A DNA stretch of 64,000 bases from Mitsuaria sp. WAJ17 (GTDB lineage Bacteria > Pseudomonadota > Gammaproteobacteria > Burkholderiales > Burkholderiaceae_C): contig NZ_JACJUG010000002.1 in NCBI RefSeq assembly GCF_014174515.1, positions 248,001 to 312,000 of the forward strand, given 5' to 3'. A program made the translations under genes and the position numbers. Shown here in pieces: positions 37,441 through 45,637 of the stretch. The notes beneath the pieces were generated by a model, which was not told the DNA's origin, ran no database searches, and was given only the letters and a program-made list of their open reading frames with translations. Position 1 is the stretch's first letter, and every line of letters begins with the position of its first letter.

Positions 37441-38511
37441 TCAGGAGGGCCGCCGTGCGTGGCACAGCCAGGCCATCAGCAGGCCGAAGCCCAGCAGGGA
37501 CAGACCATGCAGCCAGGCGGCACAGGGCAGCAGGTGTGACGCTTCCACGCCCAGTTGGCCCAGGGCCCGCAGCAGCAGGCTCAGCGCCATCAGGCCCAGC
37601 GGCGCCAGGGCCCAGGGGCTGTAGCGCGGCTGCAGGCGCAGCAGGGCGGGCAGCATGATGGGCGCATGGCCAAAGACCATGGCCATCACGAAGCCCAGCC
37701 ACAGCCAGTGCCAGGCCAATTGGGGCAGGCCCAGCAGGCCCGCCAGCGCGGCGGCCGCGGCCCAGGCATAGCCCAGCAGCAGGCAGCGCGCAGTGTGGCC
37801 GGCCCAGGCGCTGGCGCGCCACTGGCGTCGGGCGATGTCGAAGGCCAGCAGCCACAGGGCCAGGGCCAGCAGCAGCGGCCAGGCCAGCCGGGCCGCCAGC
37901 GCGGGCTGCCAGAGACTGAGCCCGCCGCTGCCCAGCAGGGCGGCCCACAGCAGCAGGAAGCTGTGGCGGGCCAGGGGGCCCAGGGGCAGCAGCCGGCAAA
38001 GCTCGCGCCGCTCGCCCGCGATGGTCAGCAGCAGGAACAGTGAGCCGTTCCAGCGCAGCGCGAAGTCGGACCCCTGCACCTGCGCGGCCACCGCCATCAG
38101 CAGGGCCAGGCTGGCGCTGGCCTCGATCAGCAAGGGCAGGGACCAGGCGCGCGAATGCCCGGCCCACAGGTACAGCGCCAGCAGGCCCAGCGCGGCGGCG
38201 GCCCAGAGGCCCATGGCCAGGTTCGGCAGGCCGGCAACCAGGACCGGGCCGGCCAGGCCGCACAGGAGGGGCACCGCGAAGCCGCGGCCCAGCGCGGCTG
38301 CCCGCTCCAGCGCGATGAGGGTGGCGAAGAAGCCGCCCAGCATCAGCAGGCCGTGGTGCTGCAGCGACTGCTGGGCGAGGAAGGACAGACCCGTTGGCAG
38401 GCCGCCCAGGCGCTGCAGGCCGCCCGCCAGGGCCAGCAGCAGGTTCACCAGAGCCAGGGGCAGGGCCAGGCGCAGACCCGGCGTGAGGGGGCGGCGTGGG
38501 GCGGCGTTCAC
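37441..38511 (-). CDS. NnrS-like polytopic membrane protein
   Basis: 356 residues, mostly hydrophobic, with about ten predicted helices. QHHGLLMLGGFFATLIALERA and FVMAMVFGHAPIMLPALLR recall the histidine-bearing helices of NnrS-type, heme-copper-associated proteins of the NO response. Last gene of the DUF2249-nnrS-nsrR-ccoG operon. It is distinct from the true NnrS at 40859-42055, and its exact role is unknown. Confidence 0.65.
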   Translation of the reverse strand: MNAAPRRPLTPGLRLALPLALVNLLLALAGGLQRLGGLPTGLSFLAQQSLQHHGLLMLGGFFATLIALERAAALGRGFAVPLLCGLAGPVLVAGLPNLAMGLWAAAALGLLALYLWAGHSRAWSLPLLIEASASLALLMAVAAQVQGSDFALRWNGSLFLLLTIAGERRELCRLLPLGPLARHSFLLLWAALLGSGGLSLWQPALAARLAWPLLLALALWLLAFDIARRQWRASAWAGHTARCLLLGYAWAAAAALAGLLGLPQLAWHWLWLGFVMAMVFGHAPIMLPALLRLQPRYSPWALAPLGLMALSLLLRALGQLGVEASHLLPCAAWLHGLSLLGFGLLMAWLCHARRPS

Positions 38512-38532
38512 GGGGCGGGCAATGCTGACGAG

Positions 38533-38883
38533 TCAGGCCCAGCCCAGGCGCAGGCGCAGGGCTGTGGACATGCGCTGCGGAGTCCAGACGGCGTCCCAGT
38601 CCATCTCGACCTCGACCGTCCAGTCCGGCGGGCAGGCCTGGCGCAAGGCGGTCTCGGCATCCTCGATCAGCACGTCGGCCATGGGGCAGGTGGCACTGGT
38701 GGGGATCAGGCGCAGGGCCACGCTGGCGGGGCCCAGGACCAGGCTGTCCACCAGGCCCAGGTCCACGATGCTCTCGCCGATTTCGGGGTCGGCGACGCGG
38801 CGCAGCACGGCCATCAGACGCTCGCGCTCGGGATCGGTCGTGGCTGCGGCGTCGAGGGAGGGGGCAGGTCTTGCGTCGTCCAT
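38533..38883 (-). CDS. MIP18/DUF59-family iron-sulfur assembly factor
   Basis: 116 residues. VADPEIGESIVDLGLVDSL is the MIP18/PaaD signature, and TSATCPMADVLIED carries the conserved cysteine. Members help mature Fe-S proteins. Here it lies between ccoG and an NnrS-like gene, so repair or maturation of clusters damaged by NO is a fair inference. Confidence 0.8.
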   Translation of the reverse strand: MDDARPAPSLDAAATTDPERERLMAVLRRVADPEIGESIVDLGLVDSLVLGPASVALRLIPTSATCPMADVLIEDAETALRQACPPDWTVEVEMDWDAVWTPQRMSTALRLRLGWA

Positions 38884-38904
38884 GTCAGCTCCGGTCTGGC
38901 GGCT

Positions 38905-40365
38905 TCAGCGCGGCACGAAGAAGCTGGCCTCTGCCTGGAAGGCGGGGGCCTCGGGATGGTCCAGGTCACGAGCCAGCAGCTGCACGCGCCGGGCGCCGCT
39001 CTCGTTCACCACGCCCGGCGGCAGGCGCAGCTGCACCGGCAGGGACACGATGGCGGCCGGTGCCACGTCCACCCGCTCCCCGCCCAGCAGGCGCAGGCCC
39101 GGCAGGCCGGCGGCCTCCAGTGCCAGGTGCAGGGTGTGCTCGCTGCGGTTGAGCAGCTGCAGGCGGTAGACGTTCTCGACCTGGCCGTCGTCCACCTGGC
39201 GCGCCATGACGCCGCGGTCCTTGATGACATCGATCAGCAGAACGCTGCGCTGGCTCAGCTGCCAGACCATCAGCGCGCCCAGCACGGCCAGCGCGCCACC
39301 GTAGATCAGCACCCGCGGCCGCAGGGTGCGTCGCCACATCTGGGCGCGCGTGAGCCCCTGCGCAACGCCGTTCTCGGTGGCATAGCGGATCAGACCGTGC
39401 GGTGCGCCGACCTTGTCCATCACCTGATCGCAGACGTCAATGCAGGCGGCGCAGCCGATGCACTCGTTCTGCAGGCCCTTGCGGATGTCGATGCCGGTGG
39501 GGCAGACCTGCACGCACAGGGTGCAGTCCACGCAGTCGCCGCGGCCTTCGGCCAGTACCTCGGCCGACTTGCGCGAGCGCGCGCCGCGCGGCTCGCCGCG
39601 CCGGGCGTCGTAGGTGATGATCAGGGAGTCGGCGTCGATCAGGGCGCTCTGGAAGCGGGCGTAGGGGCAGATGTACTTGCACATCTGTTCGCGCAGCCAG
39701 CCGGCATTGCCGTAGGTGGCGCCGGCATAGAACAGCACCCAGAACAGCTCCCAGGGCGACAGCGCGAAGGCCATCAGCGCCTGGCTCAGCTCGCGGATGG
39801 GGCTGAAGTAGCCCACGAAACTGAAGCCGGTGAACAGGGCCAGCAGGACCCAGCCCGTGTGCTTGGCGGCCTTGCGCGCCAGCTTCTCCGGCGTCCAGGG
39901 CGAGGCATCCAGGCGCATGCGGGCCTGACGGTCGCCCTCAGTGTGGCGCTCGATCCAGAGGAAGAGCTCCGTGTAGACGGTCTGCGGGCAGGCATAGCCG
40001 CACCACAGCCGCCCGGCCACGGCGGTGAAGAAGAAGAGCAGCAGGGCGCTGAAGACCAGCAGGGTCGCCAGGTAGATCAGGTCCTGCGGGTAGAAGACCA
40101 GGCTGCCGATGTAGAAGCGGCCGCCCACGAGGTCGAAGAGCAGGGCCTGGCGGTCTCCCCACTGCACCCAGGGCATGCCGTAGAAGAAGAGCTGGGTCAG
40201 TGCCACCAGGGCCCAGCGCCAGTTGGCGAAGCGGCCGCTGACGGAGCGCGGGTAGACCTTCTTCTCGGCCACATAGAGCGAGCTGCCGGCTGCTGCGGCG
40301 CTGGCCTGGATGGGAATGACGCGGCGGGCCGCGCGGTCGGCGGCAGGGGGCTCGGCGGAGGACAT
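38905..40365 (-). CDS. ccoG: Cytochrome cbb3 oxidase accessory protein CcoG (FixG/RdxA)
   Basis: Membrane ferredoxin-like protein, 486 residues, involved in copper handling for cbb3 oxidase assembly. Visible: RLWCGYACPQTVYTELFLWI, the first cluster region CVDCTLCVQVCPTGIDIR, the second CIGCAACIDVCDQVMDKVG, and a C-terminal Ig-like domain (HTLHLALEAAGLPGL). ATG 40365 is chosen because the text upstream is the nsrR gene in another frame. ccoNOPQ lie outside the window. Confidence 0.93.
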   Translation of the reverse strand: MSSAEPPAADRAARRVIPIQASAAAAGSSLYVAEKKVYPRSVSGRFANWRWALVALTQLFFYGMPWVQWGDRQALLFDLVGGRFYIGSLVFYPQDLIYLATLLVFSALLLFFFTAVAGRLWCGYACPQTVYTELFLWIERHTEGDRQARMRLDASPWTPEKLARKAAKHTGWVLLALFTGFSFVGYFSPIRELSQALMAFALSPWELFWVLFYAGATYGNAGWLREQMCKYICPYARFQSALIDADSLIITYDARRGEPRGARSRKSAEVLAEGRGDCVDCTLCVQVCPTGIDIRKGLQNECIGCAACIDVCDQVMDKVGAPHGLIRYATENGVAQGLTRAQMWRRTLRPRVLIYGGALAVLGALMVWQLSQRSVLLIDVIKDRGVMARQVDDGQVENVYRLQLLNRSEHTLHLALEAAGLPGLRLLGGERVDVAPAAIVSLPVQLRLPPGVVNESGARRVQLLARDLDHPEAPAFQAEASFFVPR

Positions 40366-40375
40366 GCGCGGGCGG

Positions 40376-40834
40376 TCAGGCCTTGAGGGCCCGGATGGGG
40401 AAGTCGGCGGGCAGCCGCAAGGGCAGCTTGCGGCCCGGCGGCGGGAGCAGCTCGGCCAGCGTGTGCTGGTCCAGCTCGCCCAGGAAGGCATCGAGAGCGT
40501 CCTTGAAGATCCGGGTCAGGCGGCAGCGTTGGGTCAGGCGGCAATCGCTGCCCTCGCCCAGGCATTCCACCAGCATGAAGTCGGGCTCCACGGCCCGCAC
40601 CAGGGCGCCAAGGTTGATCCGCGAGGGCTCATGCGCCAGGCGCATGCCACCGCCCTTGCCGCGCACGGTGGTGATCCAGCCACCCAGGCCCAGCTGATGG
40701 GTGATCTTGGTGAGGTGGGCCTCCGAGATCCCATAGGCTTGCGCGATCTCGGCGGTGGTGCACAGGCGCTCCGGATGGCTGCCGAGGTAGATCAGCAGTC
40801 GCAGCGCGTAGTCGGTCATGGTGGTGAGGCGCAT
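40376..40834 (-). CDS. nsrR: Rrf2-family NO-sensing repressor NsrR
   Basis: 152 residues. MRLTTMTDYALRLLIYLGSH is the standard NsrR start; the HTH is AEIAQAYGISEAHLTKITH, and GGMRLAHEP follows. The cluster cysteines are in ECLGEGSDCRLTQRCRL (C-x6-C-x5-C), slightly longer spacing than in E. coli. It should hold an Fe-S cluster that NO destroys, lifting repression. It lies within the NnrS operon it probably helps control. Confidence 0.88.
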   Translation of the reverse strand: MRLTTMTDYALRLLIYLGSHPERLCTTAEIAQAYGISEAHLTKITHQLGLGGWITTVRGKGGGMRLAHEPSRINLGALVRAVEPDFMLVECLGEGSDCRLTQRCRLTRIFKDALDAFLGELDQHTLAELLPPPGRKLPLRLPADFPIRALKA

Positions 40835-40858
40835 GGCGGCATTGTCTCCCTGATGGAC

Positions 40859-42055
40859 TCAACCGGGCTGGCCATCTGCACGCGTGCGCAGCAGGAAGGG
40901 GGTATAGCGCCACAGGTAGAGCGCGAACGACAGGCTCCACAGCAGGGACGAGGCCAGCGCCGCGCCCATCAGCCATTGCGGCACCGCCAGTGGCAGGACC
41001 ACGCGCACCAGGGCGGCGGCGAACATGCTGAGGTAGGCGATGGTCTCCACCGGTCCGGCCTGCAGGCGGCGCCCGGTGTGGCCCAGTGCCGTGCGGGTGA
41101 TCATGCCCAGCGTGATCATGCCGATCACGCCCACCGTCAGCGCATGGGTGGCAGGGCCGCTGGGCAGTTGCCACAATAGGGCGGCGATACGCAGCAGCAA
41201 ATGCACCGGCAGCCACAGATAGGCCGCATGCAGCACCCACACTAGCGGGTTGCGCCAAGTCTTCCAGGGCTGCCACAGCAGCAGGCGCCAGCTGTGGAAC
41301 AGCAGGGCGAGGCACAGCACGGCGAAGCTCAGGCCGCCGCCCACACCCAGTGCATCCAGCACGAGCAGGGCGATCACGCTGCCCAGCGAGGCTTGCTCCA
41401 CCCAGGGCTCGCGCCGGGCCTGCATGCCCGGCACGCCGTTGTTGGAGAACATGGGCACCACGCGGCCGGCCATCACCGCGATCATGAAGAGCACGATGTC
41501 CAGCCCCAGCGGCAGTCCCGCGGCACTGAGCCGGGGCAGCTCCAGCAGGCCCATGCTGCCCAGGTGCAGCAGCGCGCTGCCCAGCCCCATCATCAGCAGC
41601 AGGCCGACGAAGAAGTAGTTGCGCCGGTTGCCCGCCTTGTGCAGGGCCTGCCAAAGGCCCCAGGCTGCTGCCCAGGGCACGGCCACATTGAGCAGCAGAG
41701 ACAGCCAGGCCCAGGGGCTCAGCACCGCCAGACGGGCCAGCACCCACAGCGCGGCGATGGCCTGCAGCGGCCTCCCGGTGGGCGTGGCCTGACCGGACCA
41801 GTTGCGCCCAGCCGTGAACAGGAAGCCGATCACCACCGCCAGTGCATAGCCGAACACCATCTCGTGCGCATGCCAGGCCGAGCCCTTGAGCAGCGCCGTC
41901 GGCAGCCAGCCGCTGAACTGCAGCGCCCACAGGGGCACCATCAGCAGGGCCTGCAGCGCTGCCAGCAGGTAGAAGGGCCGGAAGCCCAGGGCCCACAGGG
42001 CAAAGCCATCCCGCCGGGTCGGCGGTTCCTCAAGGCGCAACAGGACGGTGCTCAT
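40859..42055 (-). CDS. nnrS: NnrS, nitric-oxide response membrane protein
   Basis: Heme- and copper-containing 12-helix membrane protein that protects against NO-derived stress. 398 residues; ALWALGFRPFYLLAAL, WHAHEMVFGYALAVVIGFL, MAGRVVPMFSNNGVPG and MITLGMITRTALGHTGRRL are all family hallmarks. ATG 42055 is chosen since the upstream extension is unconserved. Second gene of the FNR-box operon. Confidence 0.94.
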   Translation of the reverse strand: MSTVLLRLEEPPTRRDGFALWALGFRPFYLLAALQALLMVPLWALQFSGWLPTALLKGSAWHAHEMVFGYALAVVIGFLFTAGRNWSGQATPTGRPLQAIAALWVLARLAVLSPWAWLSLLLNVAVPWAAAWGLWQALHKAGNRRNYFFVGLLLMMGLGSALLHLGSMGLLELPRLSAAGLPLGLDIVLFMIAVMAGRVVPMFSNNGVPGMQARREPWVEQASLGSVIALLVLDALGVGGGLSFAVLCLALLFHSWRLLLWQPWKTWRNPLVWVLHAAYLWLPVHLLLRIAALLWQLPSGPATHALTVGVIGMITLGMITRTALGHTGRRLQAGPVETIAYLSMFAAALVRVVLPLAVPQWLMGAALASSLLWSLSFALYLWRYTPFLLRTRADGQPG

Positions 42056-42093
42056 GATGTCAGTCTTTCCGGCGAAGCCGTCAGGGCGAGGCT

Positions 42094-42366
42094 TCAGCCC
42101 CCACAGCAGCCGCAGCAGCTCTTGCCGGCAGGCTTGCGGGAAATCCGCACACGCCACTGCTCGGGGCCGGACTCCAGGGCTTCCCACTCGAACTGGCCGG
42201 GCCACATCACCTGGAACTGGCGGTGCAGGGGCTCGGGGTTGTGGTCGTTGCTGAGCTCAAGCCAGCCGCCGACGGGCAGGGCCTCGAAGGCGCCAAAAAT
42301 GGCCGGGTGGCGCTCCTGCGGGGGCAGGCTGGGAACGTGGATATGGGGTACGGCGGTGGTGTTCAT
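42094..42366 (-). CDS. DUF2249 protein with Cys-rich tail
   Basis: 90 residues. PPQERHPAIFGAFEALPVGG and LELSNDHNPEPLHRQF are the DUF2249 signature; the end SCCGCCGG is a cysteine cluster fit for a metal or Fe-S. Such genes recur in NO and denitrification clusters; the function is not established. First gene after the FNR-type box. Confidence 0.85.
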   Translation of the reverse strand: MNTTAVPHIHVPSLPPQERHPAIFGAFEALPVGGWLELSNDHNPEPLHRQFQVMWPGQFEWEALESGPEQWRVRISRKPAGKSCCGCCGG

Positions 42367-42439
42367 CTTTAAACCTCTATCTTGGATGTAGGAATTGTGC
42401 CGAACGGCATGATTTAAAGCAATATCCAGAATGTTTCTT

Positions 42440-42453
42440 TTGACCTGAATCAA
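42440..42453 (-). promoter_or_regulatory. FNR/Dnr-type box and class II promoter
   Basis: TTGATTCAGGTCAA on the minus strand matches TTGAT-N4-ATCAA at 9 of 10 positions. A -10-like TTAAAT lies 22 bases downstream of the box, the spacing of a class II FNR-activated promoter. Next downstream is the DUF2249 start, about 74 bases from the box. The Crp/Fnr protein at 46864 carries ETFSR in its recognition helix, which fits this site. Confidence 0.7.
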
Positions 42454-42494
42454 GTGACGCCCGCCCCTGGGGGCGGCGCCCGAGGACTCAGCCT

Positions 42495-44123
42495 TCAGTC
42501 CTCGGGCATGGACAAGCGCTTGACGGCCTGCACGAAGCGGCTCAGCGTGGGCGACAGCGAGCCGGCAGGCAAGCGGGCATCGATCAGCTGGAAGCGGCCG
42601 CGTTGCCTCACGGCCTGGTCCAGGGCCATGCGCAGTTCGCCCAAGGTGGTCGCGTGGTAGCCGGCGCCGCCCATGCCGGGGGCCATGGCGGCGAAGTCCC
42701 AGTCGCCGCGGCTGTGGTACTGGCCTTCGGGCTGGAAGGTGCGCAGCATCTCCCAGCTGCTGTTGTTGAAGACGACGACGATGGGGTCAACGCCCAGGGC
42801 CTGGGCATTGCCCAGCTCCCAGCCCGTCATCTGGAAGGCGCCGTCACCGACGAGGATCAGCGGCCGGCGGCCTGTGGCCACCTGCAGGCCCAGGCCGGCC
42901 GGAACGCCGTAGCCCATGCTGGCGTAGTAGCCCGGCGCGAGCAGGTCGCCCGGGGCCAGGTCCAGCGCGCTGAAGAGGCAGTCGCCCACGTCGCTGGCCA
43001 CGGGCATGGCGCCGTGGCGCTGCTGGAACTCGTTGAGCACGGCGATGATGCCACCGGGGCTCAGCCTCGTCTCGGGGCTTGGCAGCGTGGGCGCGGGCCA
43101 GGAATGAGCCGGCGCCGCGGGGCGCAGCGGCCGGGTCAGCAGGCGCAGCAGCAGGGCCTCGACCAGGTCTTTGATAGGCACGTCGTGGTAGCTGTGATGG
43201 CCCATCTCCACCTGGCCCTGCCAAACCCGGATGCCGTGGCGGAAGTTGATGGGCCGGCGGGCCGCGGCGAAGTTGGTGTCGCTGAGGATGGCGCCCAGCA
43301 GCAGCAGGCCGTCCGAGCTCTCGACCTGCTCGGTCAGGGCCGCGTCCCCGGCCAGACCCAGGTAGGTGCCCAGCACGGGCACGCCGGCGTCATGCAGCAG
43401 GCCCCGGCCCATCAGGGTGGTGGCCACGGGGATGTCCAGGCGTCGAGCCAGTTCGGCCACCTGCTCTTCGATGCCGTAGCGACGGATCTCCACACCCACC
43501 AGCATCAGCGGATGGCGGGCCTGGCGCAGGCGGGCCAGCAGCTCGTCGGCACAGGCGGCCAGGCGCTCGGCGTCCACCGCGCGTGTCTGTGGCGCGGGTA
43601 CGGGCTCGCAGGGGCGGGCAGGCATGTCGCGCGGGATCTCAAGGTAGACCGGCCCGGCTTCGCGCAGGGCCGAGTCCAGCACGCGGGCGATCAGGGCGGG
43701 CGCAGTGCGCGGGTCGTCAAGACGGGCTTGATCGACGGTGATCTCCTGGAAGATGCGCCACTGGCTGTCCAGGGACTTGACCTGGTGGTGCAGCATCAGC
43801 CCGCTGGCCGCCTCGTGCGCGGCCGGCGCACCTGACAGGATCACCAGGGGCACCCGCTCCGCAAAGGCGCTCGCCACGCCGTTGACGAGGTTGAGGGCGC
43901 CGGCGCCATAGGTCACGGCTGCCACGCCCAGGCCGCCGCGTGCTCGCGAGGCCGCATCGGCCGCGAAGGCCAGCGCGGGCTCGTGCGACAGCGGATGCAG
44001 GGGCAGGGTGCCGGCCTTCTGCATCTCCAGGAACAGGGGCAGGGCGAAGTCGCCGGGAATGCCGAAGACTTCGGTGGCGCCACGCGCCTGGAGAGCCTGC
44101 AGCAGGGCTTGGGTGAGATTCAT
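42495..44123 (-). CDS. ipdC: Indolepyruvate/phenylpyruvate decarboxylase
   Basis: Thiamine-diphosphate 2-oxoacid decarboxylase of 542 residues. The TPP motif VGDGAFQMTGWELG ends in VVFNNSS, the catalytic Glu is in LSHEPALAFAADA, and the decarboxylase-type double histidine is in MLHHQVKS. This fits aromatic pyruvate decarboxylases (auxin or phenylacetaldehyde route) rather than acetolactate synthase. ATG 44123 has GGAG upstream. It follows ubiT by 31 bases and may share the ubiUVT transcript. Confidence 0.85.
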   Translation of the reverse strand: MNLTQALLQALQARGATEVFGIPGDFALPLFLEMQKAGTLPLHPLSHEPALAFAADAASRARGGLGVAAVTYGAGALNLVNGVASAFAERVPLVILSGAPAAHEAASGLMLHHQVKSLDSQWRIFQEITVDQARLDDPRTAPALIARVLDSALREAGPVYLEIPRDMPARPCEPVPAPQTRAVDAERLAACADELLARLRQARHPLMLVGVEIRRYGIEEQVAELARRLDIPVATTLMGRGLLHDAGVPVLGTYLGLAGDAALTEQVESSDGLLLLGAILSDTNFAAARRPINFRHGIRVWQGQVEMGHHSYHDVPIKDLVEALLLRLLTRPLRPAAPAHSWPAPTLPSPETRLSPGGIIAVLNEFQQRHGAMPVASDVGDCLFSALDLAPGDLLAPGYYASMGYGVPAGLGLQVATGRRPLILVGDGAFQMTGWELGNAQALGVDPIVVVFNNSSWEMLRTFQPEGQYHSRGDWDFAAMAPGMGGAGYHATTLGELRMALDQAVRQRGRFQLIDARLPAGSLSPTLSRFVQAVKRLSMPED

Positions 44124-44154
44124 GGCGGGCTCCGGTGGGTGGCGGGACAGGGAA

Positions 44155-44631
44155 TCAAAGGGGGCGCCCGAAGGCGGTGGCAGGCAGCAAGGGACCGATG
44201 GCATCGAGGGTGTTCTTGAGCATCAGGCCGAATTCGGTGTCGCCTTCCATGACCAGGGCGCGGTCGAAGAAGAGGCGGTCGGCGTCTTCCTCGCCGTGCA
44301 GCAGGCGCCACAGGGCCGTCGTGCGTGCACGGATGCGCAGCAGCACCGGCGCCTCGCGCGGGGCGAGCATGAAGCCGGCATCGCCCAGCTGCAGGCGCAG
44401 GCGGATGCCGGGTTCCAGAAGCTCCAGTTCCATCACCTTGTGCGAGAGGCTCTGGCGCTGGCCGGCGTCCAGGCGCGGCAGCAGGAACTGGTCCAGCAGG
44501 CGCGCAGCGACGAAGGAGGGCGGCTCGACGGGCAGCCGTCGCACCACGCCACGGACGTGGCCCAGCAGCATCTGGTGCAGGCCGGCAGGGGCCGAGGGCT
44601 GGGCAGAGGAATTGCGCAAAGGGGCTTGCAT
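44155..44631 (-). CDS. ubiT: UbiT, SCP2-domain protein of O2-independent ubiquinone synthesis
   Basis: 158 residues; an SCP2-type lipid-binding domain (LEPGIRLRLQLGDAGFMLA, FFDRALVMEGDTEFGLMLK). In E. coli UbiT works with UbiUV to make ubiquinone without oxygen, presumably by presenting the quinone precursors. ATG 44631 lies 10 bases after ubiV. The family's GDTELGL-like ending is visible. Confidence 0.88.
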   Translation of the reverse strand: MQAPLRNSSAQPSAPAGLHQMLLGHVRGVVRRLPVEPPSFVAARLLDQFLLPRLDAGQRQSLSHKVMELELLEPGIRLRLQLGDAGFMLAPREAPVLLRIRARTTALWRLLHGEEDADRLFFDRALVMEGDTEFGLMLKNTLDAIGPLLPATAFGRPL

Positions 44632-44641
44632 GGGTGTCCTT

Positions 44642-45637
44642 TCAGGCCAGGGCCTGCATGCCAGGCTGCTGGTGGGCAAAGCCGTGGACCAGGCTTCCGG
44701 GCAGGTCCAGGGACTGCAGTTCGGCCAGGGCTTCCTCGCCGTCGGCCGCCTGCCGATAGACGGCATCGAAGAGCGCCAGCACGCGAGCGAAACTGCCGCT
44801 GCAGGGCGAGAGTCGAAGAGCCTGCACGCCCGCGGCCCGCACAGCCTCATGCGCCTGGATCAGGCACTGCAGACCGGCGGACTGCGTCTGGATGCCATTG
44901 AGCGCGAGGAAGGGCTGGCCCTCGCTGGTGCGCAGCAGCAGGCCGTCGGCGTCGTCGCGGCAGCGGAAATCGCACTGGTCCTTGCTGAGGCGGTGGTGGC
45001 GCGCGGTGAAGCAGCGGGCAGAGAAGGCCAGGGGCATGCGGCCGAACGCCAGCAGTTCCGTCGTGACGCGCAGCCCCTGCGCCTGCACCGGGTCCAGCGG
45101 CGGATTGCAGCGGGCGATGGCCGCGAGGGACATCTCGGCCGGTGGCACCCAGACGCTGGCGCCCAGGCTGGCCAGTTCCTCCAGCGCGGGGCGGTTGTAG
45201 ACGTTGATGTGCGGCCCCAGCACCAGTTGGCTGCGGCGCTCCAGCACGGGCTGCTCGCGCGTGAGGCCGTGCCAGACCTGCAGGGCCGAGGCATCGCCCG
45301 CCTCGAAGTCCATGGGTTTGTCGGCAGCCAGTGCGGCCTCGGCCAGGCGGCGCAGGCCGCGCAGCTCGGCCTCGGACATCAGCAGAGGCATGCTGGCCAG
45401 GCGCACGCGCTTGCCAGCCTGCTGCAGCTCGCGTGCGATGGCCAGCCAGTCTTCCTGCGAGAACTCGTTGCGGCGCGAGCAGGTGACCTCGCCCAGCACG
45501 ATGGCATCGGCCGGACTGTCCGCCAGCTCGGCGTAGAAGTGCATCAGCGTCTGGCGCGGCCACCAGTACTGCAGCGGGCCGACGGTGAGGGTGGGGGCTT
45601 GTAGGGCGGTCATCGGGCGGTACTCGCTGCGGCTCAT
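44642..45637 (-). CDS. ubiV: UbiV, U32-family O2-independent hydroxylase subunit
   Basis: 331 residues of the peptidase-U32 family. The four cluster cysteines are spaced as in E. coli UbiV: one in VTCSRRNEF and three in ARCFTARHHRLSKDQCDFRC (x12, then x3). With UbiU it hydroxylates the quinone ring in the absence of oxygen using prephenate. Start overlaps the ubiU stop (ATGA). Confidence 0.93.
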   Translation of the reverse strand: MSRSEYRPMTALQAPTLTVGPLQYWWPRQTLMHFYAELADSPADAIVLGEVTCSRRNEFSQEDWLAIARELQQAGKRVRLASMPLLMSEAELRGLRRLAEAALAADKPMDFEAGDASALQVWHGLTREQPVLERRSQLVLGPHINVYNRPALEELASLGASVWVPPAEMSLAAIARCNPPLDPVQAQGLRVTTELLAFGRMPLAFSARCFTARHHRLSKDQCDFRCRDDADGLLLRTSEGQPFLALNGIQTQSAGLQCLIQAHEAVRAAGVQALRLSPCSGSFARVLALFDAVYRQAADGEEALAELQSLDLPGSLVHGFAHQQPGMQALA

